Below are positions 16,777-25,123 of a stretch of 64,000 bases of DNA, piece after piece (position 1 is the first letter of the stretch; every line of letters starts with the position of its first letter). This stretch comes from DATHTS01 sp965219305 (GTDB lineage: Bacteria > Acidobacteriota > Blastocatellia > Pyrinomonadales > Pyrinomonadaceae), in the NCBI GenBank assembly GCA_965219305.1, contig OZ244725.1, positions 2,418,001-2,482,000 on the forward strand. The letters run 5' to 3'. The notes beneath the pieces are model-generated. The model was not told the origin of the DNA and searched no databases. It saw only the letters and a list, made by a program, of their open reading frames with translations. A program made the position numbers and the translations under genes.

Positions 16777-17763
16777 TTGGCGGCGGCTTTGCTGATCGCC
16801 ATTATTCAACAGAACACTACAAATTTGGCAAGATTAGCCAATGTTTTAGACTTATCGGCTAAGAAGGATTCAAAATATCGGCGGTTAAAACGCTTTTTTC
16901 AGTTGGCTGAGATTGATTTCGACATTTTTGCCGAGTTGATTATTGCGATCATCAAACCGAAAGGTAAGTATGTTTTGGCGTTGGATCGCACCGAGTGGAA
17001 ATACGGCTTGATATGGGTCAACATTTTGACGTTATCAATCGTGGTTGGAAACACTTCGATACCGTTATTTTGGATAACGCTCTCGCGCAAAGGCAACTCC
17101 GTATTAGCGGAAAAGAAACAGATAATCGGGCGTTATATCAAAGTATTCGGCATCAAAAACATCGAATACTTGAGTGGTGACCGTGAGTTTGACGGATATG
17201 AATTGGTCAAATATCTGGACAAGGAAAAAGTCCCGTTTCGTCTGCGGATAAAAGCTTCGATGACGATTACCAACAAAAGCGGGAAGCCGATGAGATGCGG
17301 GAAATTGTTACGAACATTGAAGATCGGCGAGAGTTACCGTTTGCGACGGGCGAGGAGATACGCCGGAGTCAAGGTATCGGTCGAGGTGAAAAGAGGAAAA
17401 GACTCTCAGGAAAGTGTGATTGTCATTTCGTCTGAAGCGAGTGAGAAAATCCTGTCGGAATACAAGCGGAGATGGGCGATAGAAACATTGTTTCAGAACT
17501 TAAAGAGTCGCGGATTCGAGATCGAAAAAACGCATCTGACGAAAGTGGAGAAGATAGATAAGTTATTCGGAGTATTGGCGTTAGCAGTGGCGTGGGCGAT
17601 CAAAACAGGGGAAGCGGAAAACGCCGTCAACTCGATTGAAATAAAAAAGAACGGGAGAGCGCAAACAAGTCTTTTCAGATTAGGATGTGAAATAATCCAA
17701 GAGGTGTTATTTGAACTAAAGAGATATTCGAGAGTAAATATCTTTGCAATTCTAAGATGCTGA
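16777..17763 (+). CDS. IS4-family transposase, copy 2
   Basis: The 328-aa product is identical to those of copies 1 and 3, with the same D70, D135, E236 catalytic set and YREK signature. The TTG start at 16777 lies in a frame that is open back to 16696 without any ATG. The upstream ATG at 16706 opens a different frame that stops at TAG after 17 codons, close to where this frame reads NLPLDKRRVELAAA. Confidence 0.93.
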   Translation: MAAALLIAIIQQNTTNLARLANVLDLSAKKDSKYRRLKRFFQLAEIDFDIFAELIIAIIKPKGKYVLALDRTEWKYGLIWVNILTLSIVVGNTSIPLFWITLSRKGNSVLAEKKQIIGRYIKVFGIKNIEYLSGDREFDGYELVKYLDKEKVPFRLRIKASMTITNKSGKPMRCGKLLRTLKIGESYRLRRARRYAGVKVSVEVKRGKDSQESVIVISSEASEKILSEYKRRWAIETLFQNLKSRGFEIEKTHLTKVEKIDKLFGVLALAVAWAIKTGEAENAVNSIEIKKNGRAQTSLFRLGCEIIQEVLFELKRYSRVNIFAILRC

Positions 17764-18521
17764 CAACAGCTAACTTATGTCGTTTTGTCCCGTACAGAGT
17801 AATTGTATAGGGAAAAATTATAACTTTAACCCTGACAACCGCACAGCCATTGAAAAAGCTTGGATGGAGTTGCCATACAAGGAATTTAAGGGGATAGATG
17901 ACCCATCTCATCTTTTATTTTCTTTTACTACCGAAGACGTTCAGGTTTTCTTATTTAGAAAAGAAACAAATCATCTCAGTAGTATAAGTGATGTTTCTTT
18001 AAAAGTATTTGCACTTTCAAAAAAGGAAATTAATTTGATACTAAAAAGTTCTTTCTCTAAGTTAAAGAATATTTTTTCTGCTAATACCGACATTTCAACA
18101 ATTGAGGGAACATTTGTGAGTTTTTACCCCTTTGATTTCAGAAATGATGATGTCTTAAGTCCTCTGTTTTGTGTAAAAGCCGCATATGATGAAAAAGGTC
18201 TAGATTTTAAGGTCAAAGATTGGATTAAGTTTTTTTGTTATATTTTAATCTCTTTTGTTTTTGGTTTATTGTACTTTATTACTGACGGGGTGAGCTCAAA
18301 TAATCTAAAAGGGTTATATGCTATTTTGATGGGCTTGGGATTTGGCTTAACTTTAAATGATTTAATAACCATCCTAGAAAATCTTTACAGTTATTATTTT
18401 GTAAAACATCCATCAGTTTCAATCAAAAACTTTTCAAACATTTTTGAAAATCAAAGTAGCAGTTATATAGAAGAATCCAATAATGAAGAACCAAAAAAAT
18501 TAGTAGATCCAAAGATTTAAG

Positions 18522-19655
18522 ATGTTTAAAGTACCATATATAAAAGTTAAACAACGAAATGAAGTATTTTTCGTTACGAAGTTTAGTTGTGATGTTTTGA
18601 TGAAATACATTGATTTTCATTTTCGAGAACCTTATATGGAATTTAGTCACTTCAAGGATCAATTAAAAACGGAAGACTATATAAAAAAGATAAGAAAACA
18701 GGGTATAGATTTACAGTCTAACGAAGAAGGGATACAAAGAAGGCTACAATATAACAGAATCAAAAGTGTTGCTGACTATTTGGAATCTGAGGAAACAAAC
18801 TTTCTGCCAAATTCAATTTTATTATCTGCTAATCTGAATGAGGATGAATTTTTTTTCGAAAACTATCTTGATTATGAAAATAAGGAAATAGGGTTTTTTG
18901 AATTTCCTGAAAGCATTCGATTTTCTATTATTGATGGGCAACATAGACTGGCAGGACTATCACTTTTAGATGACTCATTTAGAGATAGTTTTGAACTTAT
19001 AGTAGTTTTATTATTCAATGTGTCAGTTCCTACAGCAGCAAAATTATTTTCTGATATTAATGGGAAACAAAAAGCAGTTAATAAGTCCTTGATATATGAC
19101 CTTCAAGATTTAATTGGAAGAGAGTATTACAACGAGATTTCTAAATTTCATTCTATTTGTGAGTCTTTTTACACTTCCAAAACATCACCACTTTATAAGC
19201 AAATCAAAATGTTAGGTGTTGGAAGCGGTGCAATATCACAAGCTTTTTTTATAGACTATGCAATTCAGGCAGTTTCCAAAATTGAGGAATTTAAGAATGC
19301 AGATATCCAACTCATTTATAATCAATTATTCTACTTCTTTAAGGCATTCCAAGAAACTTTTCCTAGAGATTGGTCTGTCCCAATAACATATAACACAGAT
19401 AATGATTTAGAGGAGTATTCAACTCAAGTTTTAAAAGAAAGAAAAAGTCAGTTAGTTAAAACTAACGGTTTTGGAGCTATTCTCAGATTATTTCCTGATG
19501 TTTATTTAATGTCTGATAAAACATTTTCTAGTTATTTGAAAATAATTTCAAAGTTAGAAGGAAAAATAGACTGGGTGAATGATGGTTCTATGGGAACTGG
19601 AAAGTCCTATCAAAATAAATTGTTGAAAGAAATGAAAACAATTTTGGATTTGTAA
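18522..19655 (+). CDS. DGQHR-domain (DndB-like) protein
   Basis: The 377-aa product carries the defining motif at residues 138-142 in FSIIDGQHRLAGLSLL, followed by the family-typical FELIVVLLFNVSVPTAAKLFSDINGKQKAVNKSL segment. DGQHR proteins include DndB, the transcription regulator of DNA phosphorothioation clusters, and ParB-like proteins of 7-deazaguanine DNA modification systems. No dnd or dpd modification genes lie nearby, so this is a stand-alone member paired with an upstream membrane protein gene two bases away. Codon use is AT-rich, unlike the backbone. The family call is firm; a defence role is inference. Confidence 0.85.
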   Translation: MFKVPYIKVKQRNEVFFVTKFSCDVLMKYIDFHFREPYMEFSHFKDQLKTEDYIKKIRKQGIDLQSNEEGIQRRLQYNRIKSVADYLESEETNFLPNSILLSANLNEDEFFFENYLDYENKEIGFFEFPESIRFSIIDGQHRLAGLSLLDDSFRDSFELIVVLLFNVSVPTAAKLFSDINGKQKAVNKSLIYDLQDLIGREYYNEISKFHSICESFYTSKTSPLYKQIKMLGVGSGAISQAFFIDYAIQAVSKIEEFKNADIQLIYNQLFYFFKAFQETFPRDWSVPITYNTDNDLEEYSTQVLKERKSQLVKTNGFGAILRLFPDVYLMSDKTFSSYLKIISKLEGKIDWVNDGSMGTGKSYQNKLLKEMKTILDL

Positions 19656-19848
19656 CTAATACTTGCGATATTTTCCTCCCTAATATAAATAAAACTGAAA
19701 AATATTTATAGTTAAATCCGTAGTTGAAAGCCACAAACATCAACGAGAAAAGATTGTTAATGACTTTCAACAACAGAATGAATGTCACATTTTCCTTAAC
19801 AATTCTCGCTATGCTTATTGTTTTTGTCGTCGTTAACAACTTATCTAA

Positions 19849-20820
19849 CGTGAGTTCGAGATAAGAAAAACTCCAAAGGTAAGATATACTTAGGTTTAGA
19901 AACAAATAAACCAAACCAAAGGAGTTTTTCAATGAATATCTTAACAGTTTTTTGCCAAGTTGACGATTTTTGTAAAGTGTTTGAACCGAAGTTTAATCAT
20001 CAGTTGTTAGAAAGCGGAAAGAGTCAACGAATTAAGCCGTCGAAGATGTCGCGTTCGGAAGTGATGACTATTTTGATCTGTTTTCACAGGTCTGGATTCC
20101 GTAATTTGAAGACGTTTTATAATTCGATGATCGGTGTTTACTACAAGGGCGAGTTTCCCGATCTGCTCAGTTATAATCGGTTCGTCGAACTCCAACGCGA
20201 CGCTTTGCTTCTGCTCGGAGCGTTTATGCAAATGAGATTGGGAAAGTGTTCGGGGATTTCATTTGTGGATTCAACTAAGATAGCCGTCTGTAACAATTTA
20301 CGGATTAAGCAAAACAAGGTGTTTAAGGAGATTGCAAAACGCGGGAAGACTTCGACGGGGTGGTTTTACGGCTTCAAGATACATCTTATAATCAGCGACC
20401 GCGGCGAGTTGTTGGCGTGGCAAATCACTTTGGGAAATGTTGATGACCGAAAGCCGGTCGGGAAAATGAGCAAGCAGTTGTGGGGCAAACTGTTCGGCGA
20501 TAAAGGTTATATTTCACAGGAGTTGAGTAAATTATTGGGCGAACACAATGTTCAACTGGTAACAAAGGTCAGAAAGAATATGAAGAACAAGTTGATGCCG
20601 CTTTTTGATCGCCTGATGCTGAGAAAACGAGCGATCATCGAATCGGTCAACGACCAGTTAAAGAACATTTCACAAGTCGAGCATACGCGACATCGTTCGG
20701 TGTGGAACTTTTACGGCAACATCGTCGCCGGGTTGATCGCTTACACATTTCAAGAAAAGAAACCAAGCCTTGAACTAGGAAAAGACTTGGTTATAGCTTA
20801 ATTCTTATCTCGAACTGACG
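19849..20820 (+). mobile_element. IS982-family insertion sequence
   Basis: The 972-bp element has 19-bp ends CGTGAGTTCGAGATAAGAA (left) and, reversed, CGTCAGTTCGAGATAAGAA (right), differing at one base. It is flanked by TTATCTAA at 19841-19848 and 20821-20828 as target duplication. It carries one intact transposase gene. A short relative without transposase lies at 60163-60317. Confidence 0.92.
19932..20801 (+). CDS. IS982-family transposase
   Basis: The 289-aa product matches the IS982 family: N-terminal SRSEVMTILICFHRSGFRNLKTFY, then a DDE domain with FVDSTKIAVCNN (first Asp), LFGDKGYIS (second Asp) and KRAIIESVNDQLKNI (Glu). The spacing and the motif H-R-S near RHRSVWNFYGNIVAGLIAY are typical. 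The frame is uninterrupted and its ends and target duplication are intact, so the element may be active. It starts at ATG 19932 with AAAGGAG shortly upstream (19918-19924). Confidence 0.93.
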   Translation: MNILTVFCQVDDFCKVFEPKFNHQLLESGKSQRIKPSKMSRSEVMTILICFHRSGFRNLKTFYNSMIGVYYKGEFPDLLSYNRFVELQRDALLLLGAFMQMRLGKCSGISFVDSTKIAVCNNLRIKQNKVFKEIAKRGKTSTGWFYGFKIHLIISDRGELLAWQITLGNVDDRKPVGKMSKQLWGKLFGDKGYISQELSKLLGEHNVQLVTKVRKNMKNKLMPLFDRLMLRKRAIIESVNDQLKNISQVEHTRHRSVWNFYGNIVAGLIAYTFQEKKPSLELGKDLVIA

Positions 20821-20877
20821 TTATCTAAGATGAATTTTCAACTTAGTGCTTTTTTATGAAATTTTTTGAAGTTGCGT

Positions 20878-20883
20878 TATAAT
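20878..20883 (+). promoter_or_regulatory. -10 box six bases before the start codon (leaderless mRNA)
   Basis: TATAAT at 20878-20883 is only six bases before the ATG at 20890, so a transcript from it would start at or within the start codon and be leaderless. No good -35 is seen. Confidence 0.45.
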
Positions 20884-20889
20884 TTGATT

Positions 20890-21282
20890 ATGCCGATCAG
20901 CGTAGAAATTACTGATGAAAATTTGTTGCAGGCGGTTGTTGGTTTGCCGAAATACGAGTTTGAGAATCTGATTGCGAAGGCGAAAAGGATGCGTCGGGAT
21001 TTGCCGGAAAGTCGGGAGAAACGCGAAGTCGAGTTGATTAAAAAGGTTAATAAAACAATGCTCACCGATGATGAGCAGAAGCGTTTTGATGAACTCGTCG
21101 GGAAAAGGCGCGATGAAATTATTTCCGGCGAAGAACTCGATGAGTTGTTGGCTTTGACCGAAAAAAGCGAAAGTCTGAACGTCAAACGGCTTGAGTATTT
21201 GGCGGAAATCGCACAAATCAGAGATACGAGTCTGCGCGAGGTGATGAAAGCACTCGAAGTTTTCCCGCCGCAGACGATATGA
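20890..21282 (+). CDS. small helical protein paired with an HNH nuclease
   Basis: The 130-aa product (MPISVEITDENLLQAVVGLP...) is charged and mostly alpha-helical, with the stretch EFENLIAKAKRMRRDLPESREKREVELIKKVN and no Cys or membrane span. I do not recognise a named family. Its stop overlaps the HNH gene start by four bases (ATGA), so the two are translationally coupled; similar small-protein/HNH pairs occur in cyanobacteria and related groups. The longer frame from 20866 is rejected because of the -10 box inside it. Confidence 0.7.
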   Translation: MPISVEITDENLLQAVVGLPKYEFENLIAKAKRMRRDLPESREKREVELIKKVNKTMLTDDEQKRFDELVGKRRDEIISGEELDELLALTEKSESLNVKRLEYLAEIAQIRDTSLREVMKALEVFPPQTI

Positions 21283-21698
21283 AATTTCGTGCGTCAATTC
21301 GCCGCAAAGTCGCGGAAAGAGCAAAAAGGCTCTGCGAATACTGTCTTTCACCGCTCGATTTTTCGTCCGATCCTTTTTCCGTCGAACATATTCTGCCGAT
21401 TGCCAAAGGCGGAACTGACGATCTGGAAAATCTCGCTCACGCCTGTCAAGGCTGCAACGGTCATAAATCCATAAAAACCGAGGCGTTCGATGCGATCAGC
21501 CAAAAAACCGTAGAATTTTACAATCCGCGAAAAGACATCTGGAACGAACATTTTGTCTGGAGCGAAGAGTTTACCGAAATCATCGGCAAAACCGCAAAAG
21601 GTCGCGTAACCATAAAAACTTTGAATCTGAATCGTCAAAATGTTATAAATCTGCGAAGAATTTTAGCTTTAGCAGGTGAACATCCGCCGACTTATTAA
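21279..21698 (+). CDS. HNH endonuclease
   Basis: The 139-aa protein has a zinc-bound HNH module: C19-x2-C22 (LCEYCLSP), the SVEHILPIAKGG motif with H37, and the C56-x2-C59-N60 motif (ACQGCNGHK). This is the compact HNH nuclease type found beside mobile elements and in restriction or homing contexts. It overlaps the preceding small gene by four bases. The target is unknown. Its position just after the IS982 element and before a toxin-antitoxin pair fits an accessory region. Confidence 0.9.
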   Translation: MKFRASIRRKVAERAKRLCEYCLSPLDFSSDPFSVEHILPIAKGGTDDLENLAHACQGCNGHKSIKTEAFDAISQKTVEFYNPRKDIWNEHFVWSEEFTEIIGKTAKGRVTIKTLNLNRQNVINLRRILALAGEHPPTY

Positions 21699-21848
21699 GT
21701 TAAAGAATTCAGCAATGCTGTCCAATCACCGTTGGTTGGCAACACGAAGTTGCTTTGATCAATCTGACAAATTGGGACGAACCGCATTTGTGCTATGTTG
21801 TTAATAACTAATCTTCCATCAAATGAAGTGAATCCAATTTATAAATCT

Positions 21849-22724
21849 ATGAAAATTTTAATTAAACCGGCTTTTTTTGTGTTGCTGACTTTGTTGGCGG
21901 CGGCGAATTTGTTTGGGCAGCAGGCGAGTTATTCGGGCGTGATCGGTGATTCGCCGGTGACGTTTGTGACGGATATTTATTCGGACGGCGTGGGGACGGC
22001 GGTTTATGTTTATGATAAATATGATGAACCGATTCGTCTCGGCGACGGCAAAGTGGTTAAAAATAAGCTGACATTTACGGAAAAGGACGCAAAAAATATG
22101 GCGCGGGCGACTTTGATGTTTGATAATTACGACGGGAAAGCGGCGGAGTTGAAAGGCGTTTGGAAGGATGCGAAAACGGGAAAGACTCTCGATATTAAAC
22201 TGAAAAAAGACTTTGAAACGGATGGTTCGAGTGAAGTATCAGGCGAGTTTATTCAGGGCGATGCGCTGCCCGACAGGTATTTTAAAGTGGCGGTCAAGGG
22301 CGACCGAGCCGTGGCGGTCAAGGTTTTCGAGAAAAAAACCGACCGTCTGCTGCAAACGATTGACGTTGACACGCAGCAGCGCGGCGCGGACGGCGTTTCA
22401 GTCGGCGATTTTAATTTTGACGGCGTTCAGGATTTTTCGCTCTTTGAATCGTCATACGCCGGACCGAATACTTCGAGTTTGTATTTCCTTTACGATCCGG
22501 CGCAAAAACTTTTCGTCAACAGCGATTGGGAAGGAACTTTATTCGAATTTAATGAGAAAAATAAAACGGTTACTTCAACAAATTCGTGCTGTGCCGGAAC
22601 TTCCATTATAACATCGACTTACCGCGTCGTGAAAAACAAGCTCGTAGTTGTCAGCGAAACCTGCATGAAATACGACGAGAAAAAAGACACGCTCGTCAAA
22701 CAACCGATCAAAGCGTGTCAGTAA
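21849..22724 (+). CDS. secreted protein with a VCBS/FG-GAP-like segment
   Basis: The start is the ATG at 21849, which opens a signal peptide (MKILIKPAFFVLLTLLAAANLFGQQ). The ~291-aa product has an N-terminal beta-rich half and then VGDFNFDGVQDFSLFES, a calcium-loop motif seen in FG-GAP/VCBS and XAC2610-type proteins. Near the C-terminus the cluster TSTNSCCAGTSIITSTYRV may form disulphides. It is probably periplasmic. A rho-independent terminator follows at 22751-22779. Precise function is unknown. Confidence 0.75.
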   Translation: MKILIKPAFFVLLTLLAAANLFGQQASYSGVIGDSPVTFVTDIYSDGVGTAVYVYDKYDEPIRLGDGKVVKNKLTFTEKDAKNMARATLMFDNYDGKAAELKGVWKDAKTGKTLDIKLKKDFETDGSSEVSGEFIQGDALPDRYFKVAVKGDRAVAVKVFEKKTDRLLQTIDVDTQQRGADGVSVGDFNFDGVQDFSLFESSYAGPNTSSLYFLYDPAQKLFVNSDWEGTLFEFNEKNKTVTSTNSCCAGTSIITSTYRVVKNKLVVVSETCMKYDEKKDTLVKQPIKACQ

Positions 22725-22750
22725 CGCGAAATGATTTGAAATGGAAAAAA

Positions 22751-22779
22751 GACGAAGTTTCGGCTTCGTCCCTTTTTTT
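22751..22779 (+). terminator. rho-independent terminator
   Basis: GACGAAG-TTTCGG-CTTCGTC followed by CC and a seven-T run, directly after the secreted protein gene. Confidence 0.88.
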
Positions 22780-22831
22780 GTTTGATTAATAAAAATTTTG
22801 AATAATCTCTGAAACTTGCTACATTTGAGTT

Positions 22832-23059
22832 ATGAAAACGCTGACCTTAAATCTGCCCGACAGTTTGGATATTGACGAGAGACAACTTTCGATGATGGTT
22901 GCCGCGCGGCTTTACGAACAAGGCAGACTTTCGCTCGGTCAAGCCGCCGAAGTTGCGGGACTGACAAAGCGGACGTTTGCGGAATTGCTCGGCAGTTATG
23001 ATGTTTCCATCTTTAATTTTCCCGCATCGGATTTATCGAAAGACGTAGCCAATGCCTAA
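22832..23059 (+). CDS. UPF0175 antitoxin-like protein
   Basis: The 75-aa product has the UPF0175 layout: NLPDSLDIDERQLSMMVAARLYEQGRLSLGQAAEVAGLTKRTFAELLGSYDVS, a small helix-turn-helix fold. Members are encoded just upstream of PIN-like DUF3368 proteins and are taken to be the antitoxin and DNA-binding autorepressor. Here its 3' end overlaps the DUF3368 gene by eight bases. Family call is firm; regulation is inferred. Confidence 0.88.
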   Translation: MKTLTLNLPDSLDIDERQLSMMVAARLYEQGRLSLGQAAEVAGLTKRTFAELLGSYDVSIFNFPASDLSKDVANA

Positions 23060-23507
23060 AGCGATTATTTCTGACACAAGCTGTTTTATTATTTTGACGA
23101 ATATCGGCGAACTCGAATTGCTTCACAAGGTTTACGGACAAATCTTTACCACGTCCGAAATCGCCGCCGAGTTTGGCGAAATTCTTCCCGAATGGGTGAA
23201 AATTAAGGAAGCAACAGATAAATACAGACAAACGATTTTGGAATTGCAGATTGATAAAGGCGAATCGAGCGCAATCTCACTTGCTTTGGAAATGCCCGAC
23301 AGTTTTGTAATTTTGGACGATTACAAAGCCCGAAAAATCGCTGAACGGCTTGGAGTAAATTTCACGGGAACGATTGGCGTAATCATCAAAGCAAAACTGA
23401 GCGGAATAATCCCGTCGGCCAAACCAATCTTGGAAAAGATCAAACAAACCGATTTTCGTTTATCTGCCGAAATCAAATTGCAGGCTTTGAAGGAAGCAAG
23501 CGAATAG
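23052..23507 (+). CDS. DUF3368 PIN-like toxin
   Basis: The 151-aa product is a DUF3368 member of the PIN-domain superfamily: acidic residues in ISDTSCFIIL (first Asp), a central Glu in DKGESSAISLAL, and the later FVILDDYKARKIAE pair of Asp, consistent with a metal-dependent RNase site. PIN toxins cleave RNA when not bound by the antitoxin. The gene overlaps the UPF0175 gene by eight bases, forming a standard type II toxin-antitoxin pair. Confidence 0.88.
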   Translation: MPKAIISDTSCFIILTNIGELELLHKVYGQIFTTSEIAAEFGEILPEWVKIKEATDKYRQTILELQIDKGESSAISLALEMPDSFVILDDYKARKIAERLGVNFTGTIGVIIKAKLSGIIPSAKPILEKIKQTDFRLSAEIKLQALKEASE

Positions 23508-23546
23508 ATCAAATAAAAACTGAAAAATTCTTTTGTACTTTTTTAT

Positions 23547-24050
23547 ATGTCATCAAATGTTCCGACAGTTAGACAAGTTACATGGGCTGCGGTAATTCCG
23601 CAGATATTGGTGATCGGATCATTCATTTTTACTTTTTATTTACTCAATACCGGAAACTCGGCTTTTTATGGTGCGTTGACATATTTGGCTTTGTCTTTCG
23701 GTTTGAAAAGTATTTTAACCAAAGATCATCGAAGAGGAATTAATTTCGTCAAACAGCAAAATTTCGCCGACGCGATTCCTTATTTCGAGAAAAGCGTTGA
23801 TTTTTTTTCTAAAAACTCCTGGATTGACAATTATCGGTTTCTGACACTTTTGAGTTCTTCTAAAATGAGTTATCGAGAAATGGGATTATGCAATATTGCA
23901 TTTTGTTACAGTCAAATCGGAGACGGATTAATAGCGATTGAATTTTATCAACAAACATTAAAAGATTACCCTCAAAATGGAATGGCAAAGGCAGGGCTAA
24001 ATATGCTTAATTCATTGCAGGAAACATCTTCAATGGAAAAATTAAAATAG
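23547..24050 (+). CDS. membrane-anchored TPR-like protein
   Basis: The 167-aa protein starts with two hydrophobic spans (VIPQILVIGSFIFTFYLL and FYGALTYLALSFGL), then two TPR-like helical repeats (GINFVKQQNFADAIPYFEKSVDF and IAFCYSQIGDGLIAIEFYQQTLKDYP). It is probably an inner-membrane protein with a short cytoplasmic repeat domain for protein contacts. No specific family is recognised. It follows the toxin-antitoxin pair after a 39-bp gap. Confidence 0.7.
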   Translation: MSSNVPTVRQVTWAAVIPQILVIGSFIFTFYLLNTGNSAFYGALTYLALSFGLKSILTKDHRRGINFVKQQNFADAIPYFEKSVDFFSKNSWIDNYRFLTLLSSSKMSYREMGLCNIAFCYSQIGDGLIAIEFYQQTLKDYPQNGMAKAGLNMLNSLQETSSMEKLK

Positions 24051-24137
24051 ACGTTATCAAAACCGAAAATCTTGCCAATTTCAATCGCGCAAAAACCGAT
24101 CGGCGTAAGTTTGCAAAATAAATCGTAAATGACAAAG

Positions 24138-24163
24138 GACGAAGTTTCAGCTTCGTCTTTTTT
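24138..24163 (+). terminator. rho-independent terminator
   Basis: GACGAAG-TTTCAG-CTTCGTC followed by TTTTTT, nearly the same hairpin as at 22751-22779. Confidence 0.85.
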
Positions 24164-24202
24164 GTTTGCGCGGGTGAGTTTATTAATTTAAAGTTTTCGT
24201 TA

Positions 24203-25114
24203 ATGAATAAAACAATTTTAATAGCGGGCGCGACGGGGAATCTTGGCGGCAAAATCGTTGATGCGCTGATTGAAAAAGGGGCGAATGTTCGGGCTTTGGT
24301 GCGGGCGGAAAGCTCGCGGGAACAGGTCGGACGGCTTCGGGAAAAAGGTGTGGAGATCAGGCAGGCGAATTTGTTTGATATGAGCGAAATTGCCGAGGCT
24401 TGCGCGGGCGCGGATTGTGTTGTGTCGGCGGTTTCGGGTTTGCGCGAGGTGATTATTGACGCGCAGAAATGTTTGCTCGACGGCGCGGTTTTGGCGGATG
24501 TTTCGCGTTTTATTCCGAGCGATTTTTCGCTGGATTTTACAAATTTAGTTCCGGGCAAAAACCGTAATCTTGATCTGCGACGTGAGTTTCATCAGATTTT
24601 GGACGACGCGCCGATCAAGGCGACAACCATTTTTAACGGCGCGTTTATGGATTTGCTGACGAAGGAAATGCCTCTGATTTTATACCGCTTCAAACGCATT
24701 CTTTACTGGGGCGCGTCGTCGGTCAAAATGGATTTGACGACGATGGACGACACAGCGAATTTTACGGCGCACGTCGCGCTCGATGACGACACGCCGCGCT
24801 TTTTGCGAATCGCGGGAGATCGCGTAAGTGCTGAAAACGTGCGCGACATTATGAGCGAAATCACGGACAAAAATTTCAAAACTTTTCGCGCCGGAAGCAT
24901 CGGTCTGCTCGACTTTATTATCAACATCGCCAAGTTTCTTTTCCCGTCAAAAGACAATCTCTATCCCGCGTGGCAAGGAATGCAGTATATGCGCGATATG
25001 TCGGAAGGTCGCCCCGAATTCGTGCCGCTCGACAATGACCGTTACAACGAAATTAGTTGGACTTCGGTTGAGGAATTTTTGCGAACTGAAGATGTTGAAA
25101 AATACGTTAAATGA
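24203..25114 (+). CDS. NmrA-like NAD(P)-binding protein
   Basis: The 303-aa product belongs to the atypical short-chain dehydrogenases of the NmrA/isoflavone-reductase type. The N-terminus has a Rossmann motif ILIAGATGNLGGKIVDALIEKGANVRALVR, then DCVVSAVSGLREVIIDAQKCLLDGA and RFIPSDFSLDF; the canonical SDR Tyr-x3-Lys is not evident, as is usual for NmrA. Members reduce aromatic compounds or act as redox sensors. The substrate here is unknown. It sits nine bases before a DUF1810 gene, probably in one transcript. Confidence 0.85.
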   Translation: MNKTILIAGATGNLGGKIVDALIEKGANVRALVRAESSREQVGRLREKGVEIRQANLFDMSEIAEACAGADCVVSAVSGLREVIIDAQKCLLDGAVLADVSRFIPSDFSLDFTNLVPGKNRNLDLRREFHQILDDAPIKATTIFNGAFMDLLTKEMPLILYRFKRILYWGASSVKMDLTTMDDTANFTAHVALDDDTPRFLRIAGDRVSAENVRDIMSEITDKNFKTFRAGSIGLLDFIINIAKFLFPSKDNLYPAWQGMQYMRDMSEGRPEFVPLDNDRYNEISWTSVEEFLRTEDVEKYVK

Positions 25115-25123
25115 GAAATTTTT

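Larger units (their letters stand above)
16623..17799 (+). mobile_element. IS4-family insertion sequence, copy 2
   Basis: The 1177-bp element has the same ends as copy 1 in opposite orientation and is flanked by the perfect 9-bp duplication TAATTGTAT (16614-16622 and 17800-17808). It interrupts the 5' part of the membrane protein gene of the DGQHR cassette. Confidence 0.96.
16540..18520 (+). pseudogene. membrane protein gene of unknown family, split by IS copy 2
   Basis: Removing the IS (16623-17799) and one 9-bp duplication joins 16540-16622 to 17809-18520 in a single open frame: TTG-initiated LNIISYDIEIKRSKKTEG...AKVINNC followed by IGKNYNFNPDNRTAIEKAW. The start codon is uncertain because no ATG is in frame after the stop at 16528-16530. 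The body has a soluble N-terminal ~150 residues and two membrane spans (FFCYILISFVFGLLYFI; LYAILMGLGFGLTLNDL). The present fragment may still be translated from an ATG within the IS end (17777), giving MSFCPVQS as a new N-terminus. It ends two bases before the DGQHR gene, so the two form an operon. Low GC suggests transfer. Confidence 0.7.
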
